50,392 nucleotides of DNA from JBBDYG01 sp040901765 (lineage in GTDB: Bacteria; Planctomycetota; Planctomycetia; Pirellulales; Lacipirellulaceae): contig JBBDYG010000011.1 of NCBI GenBank assembly GCA_040901765.1, positions 1-50,392 on the forward strand. The letters are read 5' to 3'. Of the stretch, positions 27,153-35,355 are shown one piece after another. The translations under genes and the position numbers were made by a program. The notes beneath the pieces were generated by a model that made no database searches, had not been told where the DNA came from, and saw only the letters and a program-made list of their open reading frames with translations. How positions within the stretch are numbered: position 1 is the first letter of the stretch; each line of letters opens with the position of its first letter.

Positions 27153-27470
27153 AGCGACTCGTGCGAAGTCGGTCCTTTCCAGCGTTTCGGGTCTGCATTC
27201 TTTATCCCGGAGGGATTGCAGCCATTAGCCGGTGGTCGCAAAGCGCACCACCGGAACCGGGAAGTAAATTGAGTAGCACCCCGGCAGGGGTGCCAGCAAG
27301 CGAACGACGCGCGGTCTGCTGGCACCCCTGCCGGGGTGCATATTGTAATTGTTCAAGTCACCGGCGGTGGCGCTGCGCTTACCGCCGGCTAATGGCTGTC
27401 AAGCCTCCGGCTTGGAGCGAGACCACTACTCGTCGCAGCGCCCTATTGCTTTTCCGACGAGAAATCCGCA
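27153..27470. other. Repeat-filled intergenic region
   Basis: No gene. It holds an inverted copy of the CCGGTGGT hairpin family (about 27221-27256), a perfect 23-bp palindrome (27276-27339) and a third, diverged hairpin with the CTAATGGCTG tail (27361-27400), directly before the LRR gene. Confidence 0.6.
27276..27339. repeat. Perfect 23-bp inverted repeat
   Basis: Arms 27276-27298 and 27317-27339 are exact reverse complements (GCACCCCGGCAGGGGTGCCA then GCA) around an 18-nt loop. Each arm also contains a smaller CACCCC...GGGGTG palindrome. It lacks a T-tract and looks like an amplified intergenic palindrome rather than a plain terminator. Confidence 0.85.
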
Positions 27471-28208
27471 GTGAATTCACCCTCTGACGTACCCACTTCG
27501 CCGCCTCGCTCCACTTGGCTACGTTGGATTCCCTTCGTCGTCTTGCCGGCCGTAATCGGGGCGGGCCTTGCATTTTGGCAGATTCCCCGCGGCCAGGTAT
27601 CGCCCGAAGAGCTTGCGGCCAAAGCGGAACTCACCAAGCTCGGCGCGCTGGTCGTGATGGACCCCGAACGCAAGTTCGTCAATTCGGTTAATCTCTCGAC
27701 GCTCAAATCGCCCGAAACCTTCGATCGAGCGATCGAGCTGCTGCCGGCGCTGGCCCGCGTCAAGTCGCTCAATTTCAACGCCACGCCCTTCCGCGATGAA
27801 CATGCCCCGAGCGTCGCGCAGCTTAGGAACCTCCAGGATCTCGTGCTGAACAACACGGAAGTCACCGATGCGGCGCTTCAAACGTTGGCAGGCCTGTCGG
27901 GACTGAGTACGCTGTACTTGGTGAATACCAACGTGACGAGTGCCGGCCTGCCGGCGATCGGCCAGATGGATTCGCTGAAGATTTTGGACCTGTCGGGCAC
28001 CAAGGTGGCCGGCGACTTCGAGCCGCTGCAAGAACTTTCCGAGCTGAACTGGCTCGTCGCGCAGCGGCTGTCGCTCGACGCCGCGGCCATAACCGCCCTC
28101 GGTAAGTGCCAGAGCCTGACCCGGCTGACGCTAAAAGAGACGACGGTTCCGGAAGAGGCGGTGAGCCAACTCGAACGCGAGCGCCCGAATCTGACCATTG
28201 ATCGATAA
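27471..28208 (+). CDS. Membrane-anchored leucine-rich repeat protein
   Basis: A 245-residue protein with one N-terminal membrane helix (about 17-37, WIPFVVLPAVIGAGLAFW) and about six leucine-rich repeats (LQDLVLNNTEVTDAALQTLAG, LSTLYLVNTNVTSAGLPAIG, LKILDLSGTKV). This is the form with 'T-x-V-T/S-D/A-x-x-L' typical of planctomycete LRR proteins. It is likely a protein-binding surface in the periplasm. It sits between two DUF1559 genes on the same strand, with no coupling. Confidence 0.8.
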   Translation: MNSPSDVPTSPPRSTWLRWIPFVVLPAVIGAGLAFWQIPRGQVSPEELAAKAELTKLGALVVMDPERKFVNSVNLSTLKSPETFDRAIELLPALARVKSLNFNATPFRDEHAPSVAQLRNLQDLVLNNTEVTDAALQTLAGLSGLSTLYLVNTNVTSAGLPAIGQMDSLKILDLSGTKVAGDFEPLQELSELNWLVAQRLSLDAAAITALGKCQSLTRLTLKETTVPEEAVSQLERERPNLTIDR

Positions 28209-28228
28209 GCAGCACCATGCAGAAACAC

Positions 28229-28382
28229 CACGGCGGCACGGAGAACACAGAGAAGATGTGCAACCGCTAATTGACGCTAATGTACGCTGAGGGGTTGAGC
28301 AAAAGCGATTTCAAAAATCTTATTAGCGCCCATTAGCGGTTCGAAATAATCCTCTTCCTCGTGTGCTCCGTGGCTCTGTGGT
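28229..28382. repeat. Palindrome upstream of DUF1559-B
   Basis: An outer CCACGG/CCGTGG arm pair and an inner ACCGCTAAT/ATTAGCGGT pair form one long imperfect hairpin. Its central 66 bp (28258-28323) recur exactly, inverted, at 31409-31474. The distance to the next start codon is 98 bp here and 99 bp there. No terminator T-tract. Confidence 0.85.
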
Positions 28383-28420
28383 AATTCTTTGATTTCACCT
28401 CGAACAAGTTAGACACGACG

Positions 28421-29335
28421 ATGAAAAATTTTCAACGCGGATTCACCCTCGTCGAACTGCTCGTCGTGATTGCGATTATCGGGATTCTGGTCGCATTGCT
28501 GTTGCCGGCGGTGCAGGCGGCGCGGGAATCGGCGCGTCGCACGCAGTGCCTCAATCAACTCAAGCAATGGGGCACCGCGATGCATCTGTTTCACGATGCC
28601 AAGCGAAACCTGCCCGTCGGCTCGCGCAATAATCCCCGGCAGACGTGGGTCATGTTTCTGTGGCCGTTCATGGAGGAAATGAATCTCGATTCGCTGAACG
28701 AGATCAAGACGCCGTTCTACGAACCGCCCGGAACCATCGGCGGCACGCTCGACGGGCTGTGCGGTCAGTATGTGTCGCTCTACTACTGCCCCAGCGACCA
28801 AGGCGTGGATCAGACCTCCGGCCACTATCAACGCCGGCGGGGCAACTACGTCGTGAACTGGGGCAACTCGCTGTACGGAGCGCTTCTGGAGCCGCCGGGG
28901 AAAGCGCCGTTCTCGCACTTTCGCGGGCGACGAGACATGCCGCGATCGGTCAAGTTTGCCGACATCACCGATGGAACCACCAGCACCTTGCTCTTGTCGG
29001 AAGTGCTCAAAGCGTGGAGCGCCGAAGACAATGACTGGCGTGGCGACATCCACAACGACGACGGCGTGTTTCGCTTCCATACGCGATTGACGCCCAACAC
29101 CTCGGCGTCCGATGTGATCGAATCGGGCTGGTTCCAACGCACCGGCGACCCGGCCATGCCGGCCGTGGCGGGGGGTGGGTCGTCCCAAGTCACCGCGGCC
29201 CGCAGCCGACACCCGGGCGGCGTGAACGTCGCCTTCTGCGATGCATCGGGGCGATTCATGAGCGAAAGCATCGCGCTCGACGCTTGGCAAGCGATGGGTT
29301 CCATGAACGGCGCGGAAATCGGAGACGACAAGTGA
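28421..29335 (+). CDS. DUF1559 prepilin-like protein B
   Basis: A 304-residue DUF1559 protein with the pilin-like start MKNFQRGFTLVELLVVIAII. Its body differs from the other three here (KQWGTAMHLFHDAKRNLPVG) and its C-terminal block reads NVAFCDASGRFMSES, Asp-Ala where the family usually has Asp-Gly. It overlaps the next gene by GTGA. Pairing of a DUF1559 gene with a small lipoprotein is common in planctomycetes and suggests that the two work together in the envelope. Confidence 0.92.
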   Translation: MKNFQRGFTLVELLVVIAIIGILVALLLPAVQAARESARRTQCLNQLKQWGTAMHLFHDAKRNLPVGSRNNPRQTWVMFLWPFMEEMNLDSLNEIKTPFYEPPGTIGGTLDGLCGQYVSLYYCPSDQGVDQTSGHYQRRRGNYVVNWGNSLYGALLEPPGKAPFSHFRGRRDMPRSVKFADITDGTTSTLLLSEVLKAWSAEDNDWRGDIHNDDGVFRFHTRLTPNTSASDVIESGWFQRTGDPAMPAVAGGGSSQVTAARSRHPGGVNVAFCDASGRFMSESIALDAWQAMGSMNGAEIGDDK

Positions 29336-29766
29336 ACGAGAATAGTGGTCAGTCGTCGGTGGCCGGTGGCCAGTGGCATGCCGTTGCTGGCGGCGTACTC
29401 GTGGCCGCATTGCTCGCCGGCTGCGCCGAGCCGACCGTTGGCGTGGTTACGGGCACCGTCACGGTGGACGGCGCGCCGGCCAAGAGTGGTTCAATCGCGT
29501 TCTTCCCCGTGAACGGAAAAGCATCCACGGCCGGGGCGGAGATCATCGACGGGCGCTACACGGCGGAAGTCGCGCCAGGAATGACGAAGATCGAAATCCG
29601 CGTGCCGAAGGTCGTCGGCGAGAAAAAGCTATACGACACGCCCGACAGCCCGATCAAGCCGCTGCTCGCCGAATCCCTGCCGGCCAAATACAACGACGCT
29701 TCGGAACTAACGCTCGACGTGCAACTCGGCGAAAACGAGGAAGACTTCGCGATCACGACGAAGTGA
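29332..29766 (+). CDS. Lipoprotein with transthyretin/carboxypeptidase-regulatory fold
   Basis: A 144-residue lipoprotein. GGAG lies 7 bases before the GTG at 29332, which overlaps the upstream stop (GTGA). The N-terminal helix ends in a lipobox (VAALLAGC). The rest is a small beta-sandwich resembling the carboxypeptidase regulatory-like family: GTVTVDGAPAKSGSIAFFP...GRYTAEVAPGMTKIEIRVPK. Such planctomycete proteins are encoded beside DUF1559 genes. It is expected in the periplasm, tethered to a membrane. Role unknown. Confidence 0.85.
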   Translation: MNENSGQSSVAGGQWHAVAGGVLVAALLAGCAEPTVGVVTGTVTVDGAPAKSGSIAFFPVNGKASTAGAEIIDGRYTAEVAPGMTKIEIRVPKVVGEKKLYDTPDSPIKPLLAESLPAKYNDASELTLDVQLGENEEDFAITTK

Positions 29767-30281
29767 ACGCCGGCTGAATCCGCGTTGGACAAAGGGCAGT
29801 TCAAGAATGACTTGGGATTTTTTGGCCAAAGGCCTGTTCTCACCGTAGCCTGGGGCATCGCCCTCGTTGTTCTACACAAGTCGCAAAATAGGAATTTCAT
29901 CGCGATCGTTTTGTGTCTTTACGCCAAAGGCGTTGCGTCCTCCAGCCCAGGGTTGTCCGCCGTGGCGGACTACCCTGGGTTGGCTCCGCGCATGCTTTAC
30001 CCCAACGGGGTTACGGCCTCCGCCGTAACCCCGTTGGGGTAAATGCAACCAAATTCGGCATGTACCCAGGGTAGGTCGCCGTGGCGACCAACCCTGGGCT
30101 GGAGGGCGAAACCGCTTCGCGGTAGGAAAGCAACAGTTGTGTAGAACAACGAGGGCGTTGCCCCAGGCTACGGTGGAAGAAGGCCTTTGGCCAATTGAGA
30201 ATTGTTGCGCGGTCATCCGACTCGATTTCGCTGGACCCGCCGCCGTGAACGAATTCCGTGAACGAATTCCGTGCCGGCAGA
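29767..30281. other. 515-bp gap filled by a nested palindrome
   Basis: Lies between convergent genes. No coding frame is credible. Nearly all of it (29822-30194) is one nested inverted repeat. A short direct repeat (GTGAACGAATTCCGT-like) follows near 30245-30270. Confidence 0.6.
29822..30194. repeat. Nested palindromic element, about 370 bp
   Basis: Outer arms 29822-29879 and 30137-30194 pair over 58 nt with 5 mismatches. Middle hairpins 29944-29981 and 30063-30100 are near-perfect themselves and reverse complements of each other. At the apex is a perfect 21-bp hairpin (29996-30016 and 30023-30043, loop CCTCCG). No transposase frame is inside. A relative with the same plan lies at 50075-50258. 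Confidence 0.85.
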
Positions 30282-31310
30282 TTACGGAACCATCGCTTCG
30301 TCCCGGCCGCCCATCGCAAAGAAAACTCGGTTCGTAATATCGTAACTGAGGAAGTGCACAGATCCGTCGCACATGGCCATGTGAAAGCCCGCAGGGTGAG
30401 CACTGCCAAAGTGAAATATGTAGTCTAATCTGCCGCGATCCTGCAATGGCGCAAAGGCTACAAACGGATGATCGACGAAGGTGAAGGCCAAGCCCTTAAT
30501 CCACCGCGCCTTGTAAGTATATCCGTTCACATCGCGGTCGTGGCCGCAAAACATTCCCTGATCGTCGGCGCTATCTAGCCCGTTAAAGTAGTTATCGGGA
30601 TTTCGGAATTTCTCGCCAACCATGGCCGTCTTGCTGGTGCCGTCGGTGATCTGAGGGATTCGGACGGCGCTGCGTTGAAATGTAATTCCAAGCTGTTTTG
30701 AGTAAATTCCACCTTCCTCTACTTCCCAGTCGAAGGTTTGCGCATCGGCCACGTTCCCCGGCCCACCGGCACTCATAGGATTTACGTTTCCGCTGTTGCC
30801 TTGGTAGTCGCTGCGCGTCACCACGCATTCTCCCGACACGCAGCTTGTCAAATTGTTGGCAAGATTCCCCCAGTCATGTACCATGGGAAATGTTTGCGCG
30901 GGGCGTCGTGTGGGGCAGTTGAATACCGGAATCGGCGTGCCGACCGCGGCCAACATGGCGGCCTCCTTTCGCGCCGGATTCGTCTCGCCCGCTCCTGCCT
31001 CGCGAATCGTCCCTTCCTCCATATAAGCGAGGATATTGTAGGCCCAACCCCCCGGCTGATCGGCTCCATAACCAGCGTCGGGGTCGCCCTGCCAGCGCCA
31101 GCCCCAACCGCTGGATGGGAAATGCTTGTGGGTTCCTTCGTGGTTAATAAACCCCAACGCGATCTGCTTGAGGTGATTCTGGCACTGGCTCCGCCGGGCC
31201 GCTTCGCGCGCCGCTTGAACCGCCGGCAACAGCAGCGCCACCAAAATGCCGATGATCGCAATCACCACGAGAAGCTCGACCAACGTAAAACCGCGTTTGA
31301 GATTTTTCAT
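30282..31310 (-). CDS. DUF1559 prepilin-like protein C
   Basis: A 342-residue DUF1559 protein, pilin-like start MKNLKRGFTLVELLVVIAII, then QNHLKQIALGFINHEGT, the GGWAYNILAYMEE block and the end HMAMCDGSVHFLSYDITN. It is close to proteins A and D, and less like B beyond the N-terminus. Yet its upstream region matches that of gene B (66 identical bp, inverted). It converges on the lipoprotein gene across the nested palindrome. Confidence 0.92.
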   Translation of the reverse strand: MKNLKRGFTLVELLVVIAIIGILVALLLPAVQAAREAARRSQCQNHLKQIALGFINHEGTHKHFPSSGWGWRWQGDPDAGYGADQPGGWAYNILAYMEEGTIREAGAGETNPARKEAAMLAAVGTPIPVFNCPTRRPAQTFPMVHDWGNLANNLTSCVSGECVVTRSDYQGNSGNVNPMSAGGPGNVADAQTFDWEVEEGGIYSKQLGITFQRSAVRIPQITDGTSKTAMVGEKFRNPDNYFNGLDSADDQGMFCGHDRDVNGYTYKARWIKGLAFTFVDHPFVAFAPLQDRGRLDYIFHFGSAHPAGFHMAMCDGSVHFLSYDITNRVFFAMGGRDEAMVP

Positions 31311-31344
31311 CGTTGTGCGTTACTTTGTCAGAGTGAAATCAAGA

Positions 31345-31515
31345 ATTACCACGGAGCCACGGAGAATACAGGGAAAGTGAAACCGCTAATGGACGCTGAT
31401 CGGCGCTGATAAGATTTTTGAAATCGCTTTTGCTCAACCCCTCAGCGTACATTAGCGTCAATTAGCGGTTGCACATTTTCTCTGTGTTCGCAGTGGCTCC
31501 GTGGTGATATTGATT
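31345..31515. repeat. Palindrome upstream of DUF1559-C
   Basis: Inverted partner of the 28229-28382 element. Outer ACCACGGAGCCACGG/CCGTGGT arms and inner ACCGCTAAT arms form a long imperfect hairpin. The segment 31409-31474 is identical, reversed, to 28258-28323. Confidence 0.85.
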
Positions 31516-31539
31516 GTTTGTTTCCTCGGTTCAACTTGA

Positions 31540-32154
31540 TCAATCGGTGATGTTTAGTTTGATCGTGCCGTAGGTCTCCGGGTCGCTGTCGAACGGAGCT
31601 ACTTCGACACCCAGCGTGGTGGTGTCGGCGGAGGCGTACTTGGCGGGGAGCTTTACCCGAGGCGACGACTCGACGACCACTTTGTAGTAGCCGACGCGCA
31701 TGCCAGGCAACTCCATGCCTTCGGTCACGGGATCGACCGTGCCATCCGCAAAGGTCTCGCCGGCTGCCGGCTCGATCAGTTCCGCGAGAAAGAACTCGGG
31801 CACGAGCTTGAGTTTGGCGCCGGGCACCGGCCGCCCTTTGTAGAGCAACTGCATCTGCTTGGAAGTTAGCCCCAGTCGCCGTTCGACGTACAACTGGAAG
31901 CGGGCCATTAGCTCCTCGCGGCTGAGCGACTTGTTGCCGTCGGTGTCGATGTACTTCGCTCCGAATACCAAGCCCGGTGCGGGGGCCAGCTCCGCAAATG
32001 CCAGCGAACCGTCGCTGTTGGCATCAAGCTTCGTCAGTATTTCATCGGCGAAGCCATCGGGATCCCAACTGGGGGCTTCGATCCGCGTCGGCTGCTGACT
32101 GCAACCCAGCAAGAGTCCGACCGGAACCAGGCAAAGCAGGCGACAATAGGACAT
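31540..32154 (-). CDS. EF-hand lipoprotein
   Basis: A 204-residue lipoprotein (lipobox VGLLLGC, Cys18). Two EF-hand loops follow: LDANSDGSLAFAELA (about 43-57) and IDTDGNKSLSREELM (about 70-84), with Asp/Asn at positions 1, 3 and 5 and Glu at 12, so calcium binding is likely. The C-terminal half (VPEFFLAELIEPAAG..., MRVGYYKVVVESS) is a small beta domain resembling the lipoprotein next to DUF1559-B. It sits just upstream of DUF1559-C on the same strand, with the palindrome 31345-31515 between them, so it may be functionally paired with it. Confidence 0.85.
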   Translation of the reverse strand: MSYCRLLCLVPVGLLLGCSQQPTRIEAPSWDPDGFADEILTKLDANSDGSLAFAELAPAPGLVFGAKYIDTDGNKSLSREELMARFQLYVERRLGLTSKQMQLLYKGRPVPGAKLKLVPEFFLAELIEPAAGETFADGTVDPVTEGMELPGMRVGYYKVVVESSPRVKLPAKYASADTTTLGVEVAPFDSDPETYGTIKLNITD

Positions 32155-32553
32155 GCACCAATTCCCCAGCGCTCGTTAGCGGAGATAAAGACGGGATGGA
32201 TAAGTACGCGGCGGTCGGGGCTGCCAGGTTTTGTAGCACGGCTCTCCGAGTCGTGAATTCACGCGATCGCAGACTCGTGCCACTCTGCTGGAATTCTCGA
32301 CATGCAGCCGCTGGACCGCAACTCTCGCCCCGATAAAACTTTAGCGGTAGTATACCAGTTGCCGGCGAGAAACGCAATTATAGTAAATTAGCGTGCGAAA
32401 GGGAGATCAGGGAGATAAAGGAGATGTGGGGTCGGAATAAAAAGCACTTGGTTTCCGCCTCTTCGTCTCCACGTCTCCACGTCTCCACGTCTCCACATCT
32501 CCGCCTATCCCCCTCATCCCCCTTTAAAAACTCAATTGCACCTTGTGGCTAAC
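32155..32553. other. Divergent intergenic region with tandem repeats
   Basis: No gene. A GCACGG...CGTGCC palindrome lies near 32234-32283, a relative of one at 37580-37622. Period-8 tandem repeats of TCTCCACG fill 32466-32503, and GGAGATGTGG near 32421 can pair with CCACATCTCC near 32494. The promoters of the divergent EF-hand and sialidase-like genes should lie here. Confidence 0.5.
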
Positions 32554-33777
32554 ATGCGAAACGACGCTCTCGGTCCGTGCTTCCTGCTGGTTGCCGTTTT
32601 GGCAGCGCAGCCCGCCTCCGGTGAATCGCAGTTAATCTTTCCGCTCCAGCGGCAGCACGTCCATAGCAGCAGCGTGGTCGAGTGCCCCAACGGCGATCTG
32701 CTGGCGGTCTGGTTCCAAGGCTCGGGCGAACGATCGGCCGACGACGTGAAGCTGATGGGCGCCCGCCTGCGCCAAGGCGAGTCGGCGTGGGGACCGGTCT
32801 TTTTGATGGCCGATACCCCGGATATCCCCGACTGCAACCCGGTGCTCTTCATCGACGTCCAGCAACGGCTATGGCTGTTCTGGGTGGTCGTGCAAACAAA
32901 CCGCTGGGAGCGCTCGATCCTCAAGTACCGCCGCGCGGAGCAGTACACCTCCGACGGGCCGCCCGAGTGGTCGTGGCAGGACATCATTCTGCTTAAGCCG
33001 GGCGAAGCGTTTCAAACGGCGCTGAGCGATGGCTTTAAGCAAATCGACCCGCCCGAGGAGATGTGGGCCGAGTATGCGCCACCTTACAGCAAACTGTTGA
33101 TCGAAGCCGCGGGCGATCCCTACAAGCGCGAGACGGGCTGGATGACACGGGCACGCCCGCTGCAACTTGCGTCGGGACGCCTGCTATTGCCGCTCTATTC
33201 CGACGGCTTCAACGCGGGGCTGATGGGCATCTCCGACGATGCCGGCGCGACTTGGCGGGCAAGCCAGCCAATCGTCGGCCTCGGTCCGATTCAACCCACG
33301 CTTGCGCGCCGCGACAGCGGCGAGATCGTGGCCTATAGTCGCGACAGCGGAGACGCACCGGCTAGGATTCTCCAGAGCGTTTCGCGCGACGAGGGAGAGA
33401 CGTGGTCGCTCGCCCAGGACACGGAACTACCCAACCCCGGCAGCAGCCTCGCCTTGCTGGCCTTAGCCGATGGCCGGTGGGTGCTGGTATTCAACGACAC
33501 CGAGTCCGGCCGCCATCGGCTGGCCGTCGCGCTGTCCGACGACGAAGGGCAAACCTGGCCGCACAAGCGCTACCTCGAGCGCGACGATACTCGCAACCGT
33601 GGATTTGGCTACCCGACCGCAATCGAGGGTCGGGATGGACCAATTCACGTGACCTATTCGTATTCGACCAACGAGGGCGCGGCCATCAAGCACGCCAGCT
33701 TCCCGCCCGAGTGGATTCTAGCGAAAGACCAATCGCCAGGGCAGGAGAAGACGCAAAAACAAGAAGTTAACCGCTAA
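32554..33777 (+). CDS. Secreted sialidase-like BNR protein
   Basis: A 407-residue secreted protein of the BNR_2/sialidase superfamily, a six-bladed propeller. The signal peptide is at residues 1-22 (CFLLVAVLAAQPASG). Three Asp boxes are seen: SDDAGATW, SRDEGETW and SDDEGQTW. The N-terminal LQRQHVHSSSVVECPNGDLLAVW matches the planctomycete BNR group. It may release terminal sugars from glycans; strict sialidase residues could not be verified. The ATG at 32554 is used in place of a TTG at 32536. Its last two codons and stop (AACCGCTAA) fall within a palindromic repeat. Confidence 0.82.
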   Translation: MRNDALGPCFLLVAVLAAQPASGESQLIFPLQRQHVHSSSVVECPNGDLLAVWFQGSGERSADDVKLMGARLRQGESAWGPVFLMADTPDIPDCNPVLFIDVQQRLWLFWVVVQTNRWERSILKYRRAEQYTSDGPPEWSWQDIILLKPGEAFQTALSDGFKQIDPPEEMWAEYAPPYSKLLIEAAGDPYKRETGWMTRARPLQLASGRLLLPLYSDGFNAGLMGISDDAGATWRASQPIVGLGPIQPTLARRDSGEIVAYSRDSGDAPARILQSVSRDEGETWSLAQDTELPNPGSSLALLALADGRWVLVFNDTESGRHRLAVALSDDEGQTWPHKRYLERDDTRNRGFGYPTAIEGRDGPIHVTYSYSTNEGAAIKHASFPPEWILAKDQSPGQEKTQKQEVNR

Positions 33778-33905
33778 TTGACGCTAATAGGACGCTAATG
33801 CAGATAGAGGAGATTCAATCAATGGAATTGGCCGCTACCCTGAACTCCATCCCCTCAATTTCCTTTCTATTAGCGTCCTATCAGCGTCCATTAGCGGTTT
33901 CATCC
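33769..33905. repeat. ACCGCTAAT palindrome at the sialidase-like 3' end
   Basis: Arms of about 33 nt near 33769-33801 and 33869-33901 (ACCGCTAATTGACGCTAAT against ATTAGCGTCC...ATTAGCGGT). It belongs to the family of the elements upstream of DUF1559-B and -C. The left arm contains the stop codon of the sialidase-like gene; the right arm lies upstream of DUF1559-D. Confidence 0.8.
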
Positions 33906-34099
33906 TCTGCCTTTTCTTTTTGTGCCTATTTGTGGCCATTCCACCGGTGGAATGCGAGAGAATCGCCGATCTCGGTGCGTGTTACGCGCAAAAAATCCAG
34001 TTGCGATTTGTAACCTGCGGGAGTAGAATTCCAGGGTCGGAGTTCGCTTTCGAGGCAAGGATGTCTTTTCAAACGGCTATTCGGCAACAGGGTAACGCA

Positions 34100-35173
34100 A
34101 TGGATAAGTGGCGTGGTAACTCGAAATCAGCAGGCACGCGGCGTGCGTTTACCCTCGTCGAACTGCTGGTCGTGATCGCGATCATCGGCATCTTGGTGGC
34201 GCTATTGCTGCCTGCGGTCCAGGCCGCGCGCGAAGCCGCCCGGCGGACGCAATGCACGAACCATATCAAGCAACTCGGCACGGCCTGCCATCTGCATGTT
34301 GATACCTTCGGCTTCCTGCCCTCGGGCGGCTGGGGCGACTGGTGGGTCGGCTGCCCCGACCAAGGCGCGGGTGAGTTGCAGCCGGGCAGTTGGGCGTATC
34401 AACTGTTGCCCTTCATCGAGGAAGCAGATCGGCAAGGATTGGGAAGAGGCTTTAAGTGTGAGGATCCGAGCTCGCGGGCGTTGATTGGTGAGATGGTGTC
34501 AACCTCGGTGAGCATTTTCTACTGTCCTACCCGCAGAGCGGCTCAGCCCTATCCCCACGGCGGGCGGCCTCTCCGAAATTACGATCCGCCTCCACTCGCC
34601 GGCAAGTCCGACTATGCGGGAAGCTTAGGACATTTGAGAATAACTCAGGATTCGGACGTCGGACCTGAATCGATAGCAGCGGCAGCGGCGTATAATTGGA
34701 GCAACTCGGGATCCGATTTCGTTCGGCGGGCGCTGCCAAGGGGCGGCAATGCTACGACGGGTCATACGGGAGTGATCTTTCAGCGTAGCGAAATCAAGTT
34801 CAAGCAGATTACCGACGGTAACACCAAGACCTATCTGATTGGTGAAAAGAATCTCGACCCACTTACATATGAAACTGGTGGAGCCGGGAACGACGATCAA
34901 AGCATGTATAACGGCTTTGATCGGGACAACTTGCGAACCTCATACGTGTGGCCTCCCGGTTTCGAAGATCGCCTCAATGCGTCAGCGGAAGTTCCGCGGG
35001 CCGATACACCTGGATTTGACCCAAAATGGGCTTTCGGCGGCCCACACCCAGGGGGGTGGGTCGCAGTTTTCTGCGATGGCTCGGTTCGGTTCCTGCCCTA
35101 TGAATCGGATCTCATGAATCACCAGCGGTTGGGTAATCGGGCGGATGGGCAAGTGGCGAGTCTTGATTTCTAA
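34100..35173 (+). CDS. DUF1559 prepilin-like protein D
   Basis: A 357-residue DUF1559 protein: pilin-like segment RRAFTLVELLVVIAIIGILV, then TNHIKQLGTACHLHVD, GSWAYQLLPFIEEAD and the end AVFCDGSVRFLPYES. The ATG at 34100 gives the usual short cytosolic start; an ATG at 34061 with an AAGG close by is a possible alternative adding 13 residues. It lies 182 bp before a PEP-CTERM gene on the same strand. Confidence 0.92.
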   Translation: MDKWRGNSKSAGTRRAFTLVELLVVIAIIGILVALLLPAVQAAREAARRTQCTNHIKQLGTACHLHVDTFGFLPSGGWGDWWVGCPDQGAGELQPGSWAYQLLPFIEEADRQGLGRGFKCEDPSSRALIGEMVSTSVSIFYCPTRRAAQPYPHGGRPLRNYDPPPLAGKSDYAGSLGHLRITQDSDVGPESIAAAAAYNWSNSGSDFVRRALPRGGNATTGHTGVIFQRSEIKFKQITDGNTKTYLIGEKNLDPLTYETGGAGNDDQSMYNGFDRDNLRTSYVWPPGFEDRLNASAEVPRADTPGFDPKWAFGGPHPGGWVAVFCDGSVRFLPYESDLMNHQRLGNRADGQVASLDF

Positions 35174-35292
35174 TCCGGTTCGACTAACCGAAGGTGCGCT
35201 AACCACACGATTCTTTGAGGCGTGAAATGGACCCCGGCGGTCCTTCTTCGCCTGTGGTGCGGCACGTAGCTGGGGCATCCTGCGCCAGAGAA

Positions 35293-35316
35293 CGGCGGCT
35301 GGAAGTCGCCGCTACG
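35293..35316. repeat. Dispersed palindrome, GCGGCTTC family
   Basis: CGGCGGCTGGAAGTCGCCGC plus TACG, a slightly broken copy of the family seen at 3848-3897 and 45876-45935. It sits 40 bp before a PEP-CTERM start codon. Confidence 0.7.
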
Positions 35317-35355
35317 TGGAACGGTTTCATTTTTCATTCCAATGGGGGAATCATT

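Noticed and set aside
29785..30042. Short frames in the 29.8-30.4 kb gap
   Set aside because: They translate the nested palindrome and have no protein-like features.
32466..32503. Possible CRISPR-like array
   Set aside because: Period of 8 bp with no spacers; a simple tandem repeat.
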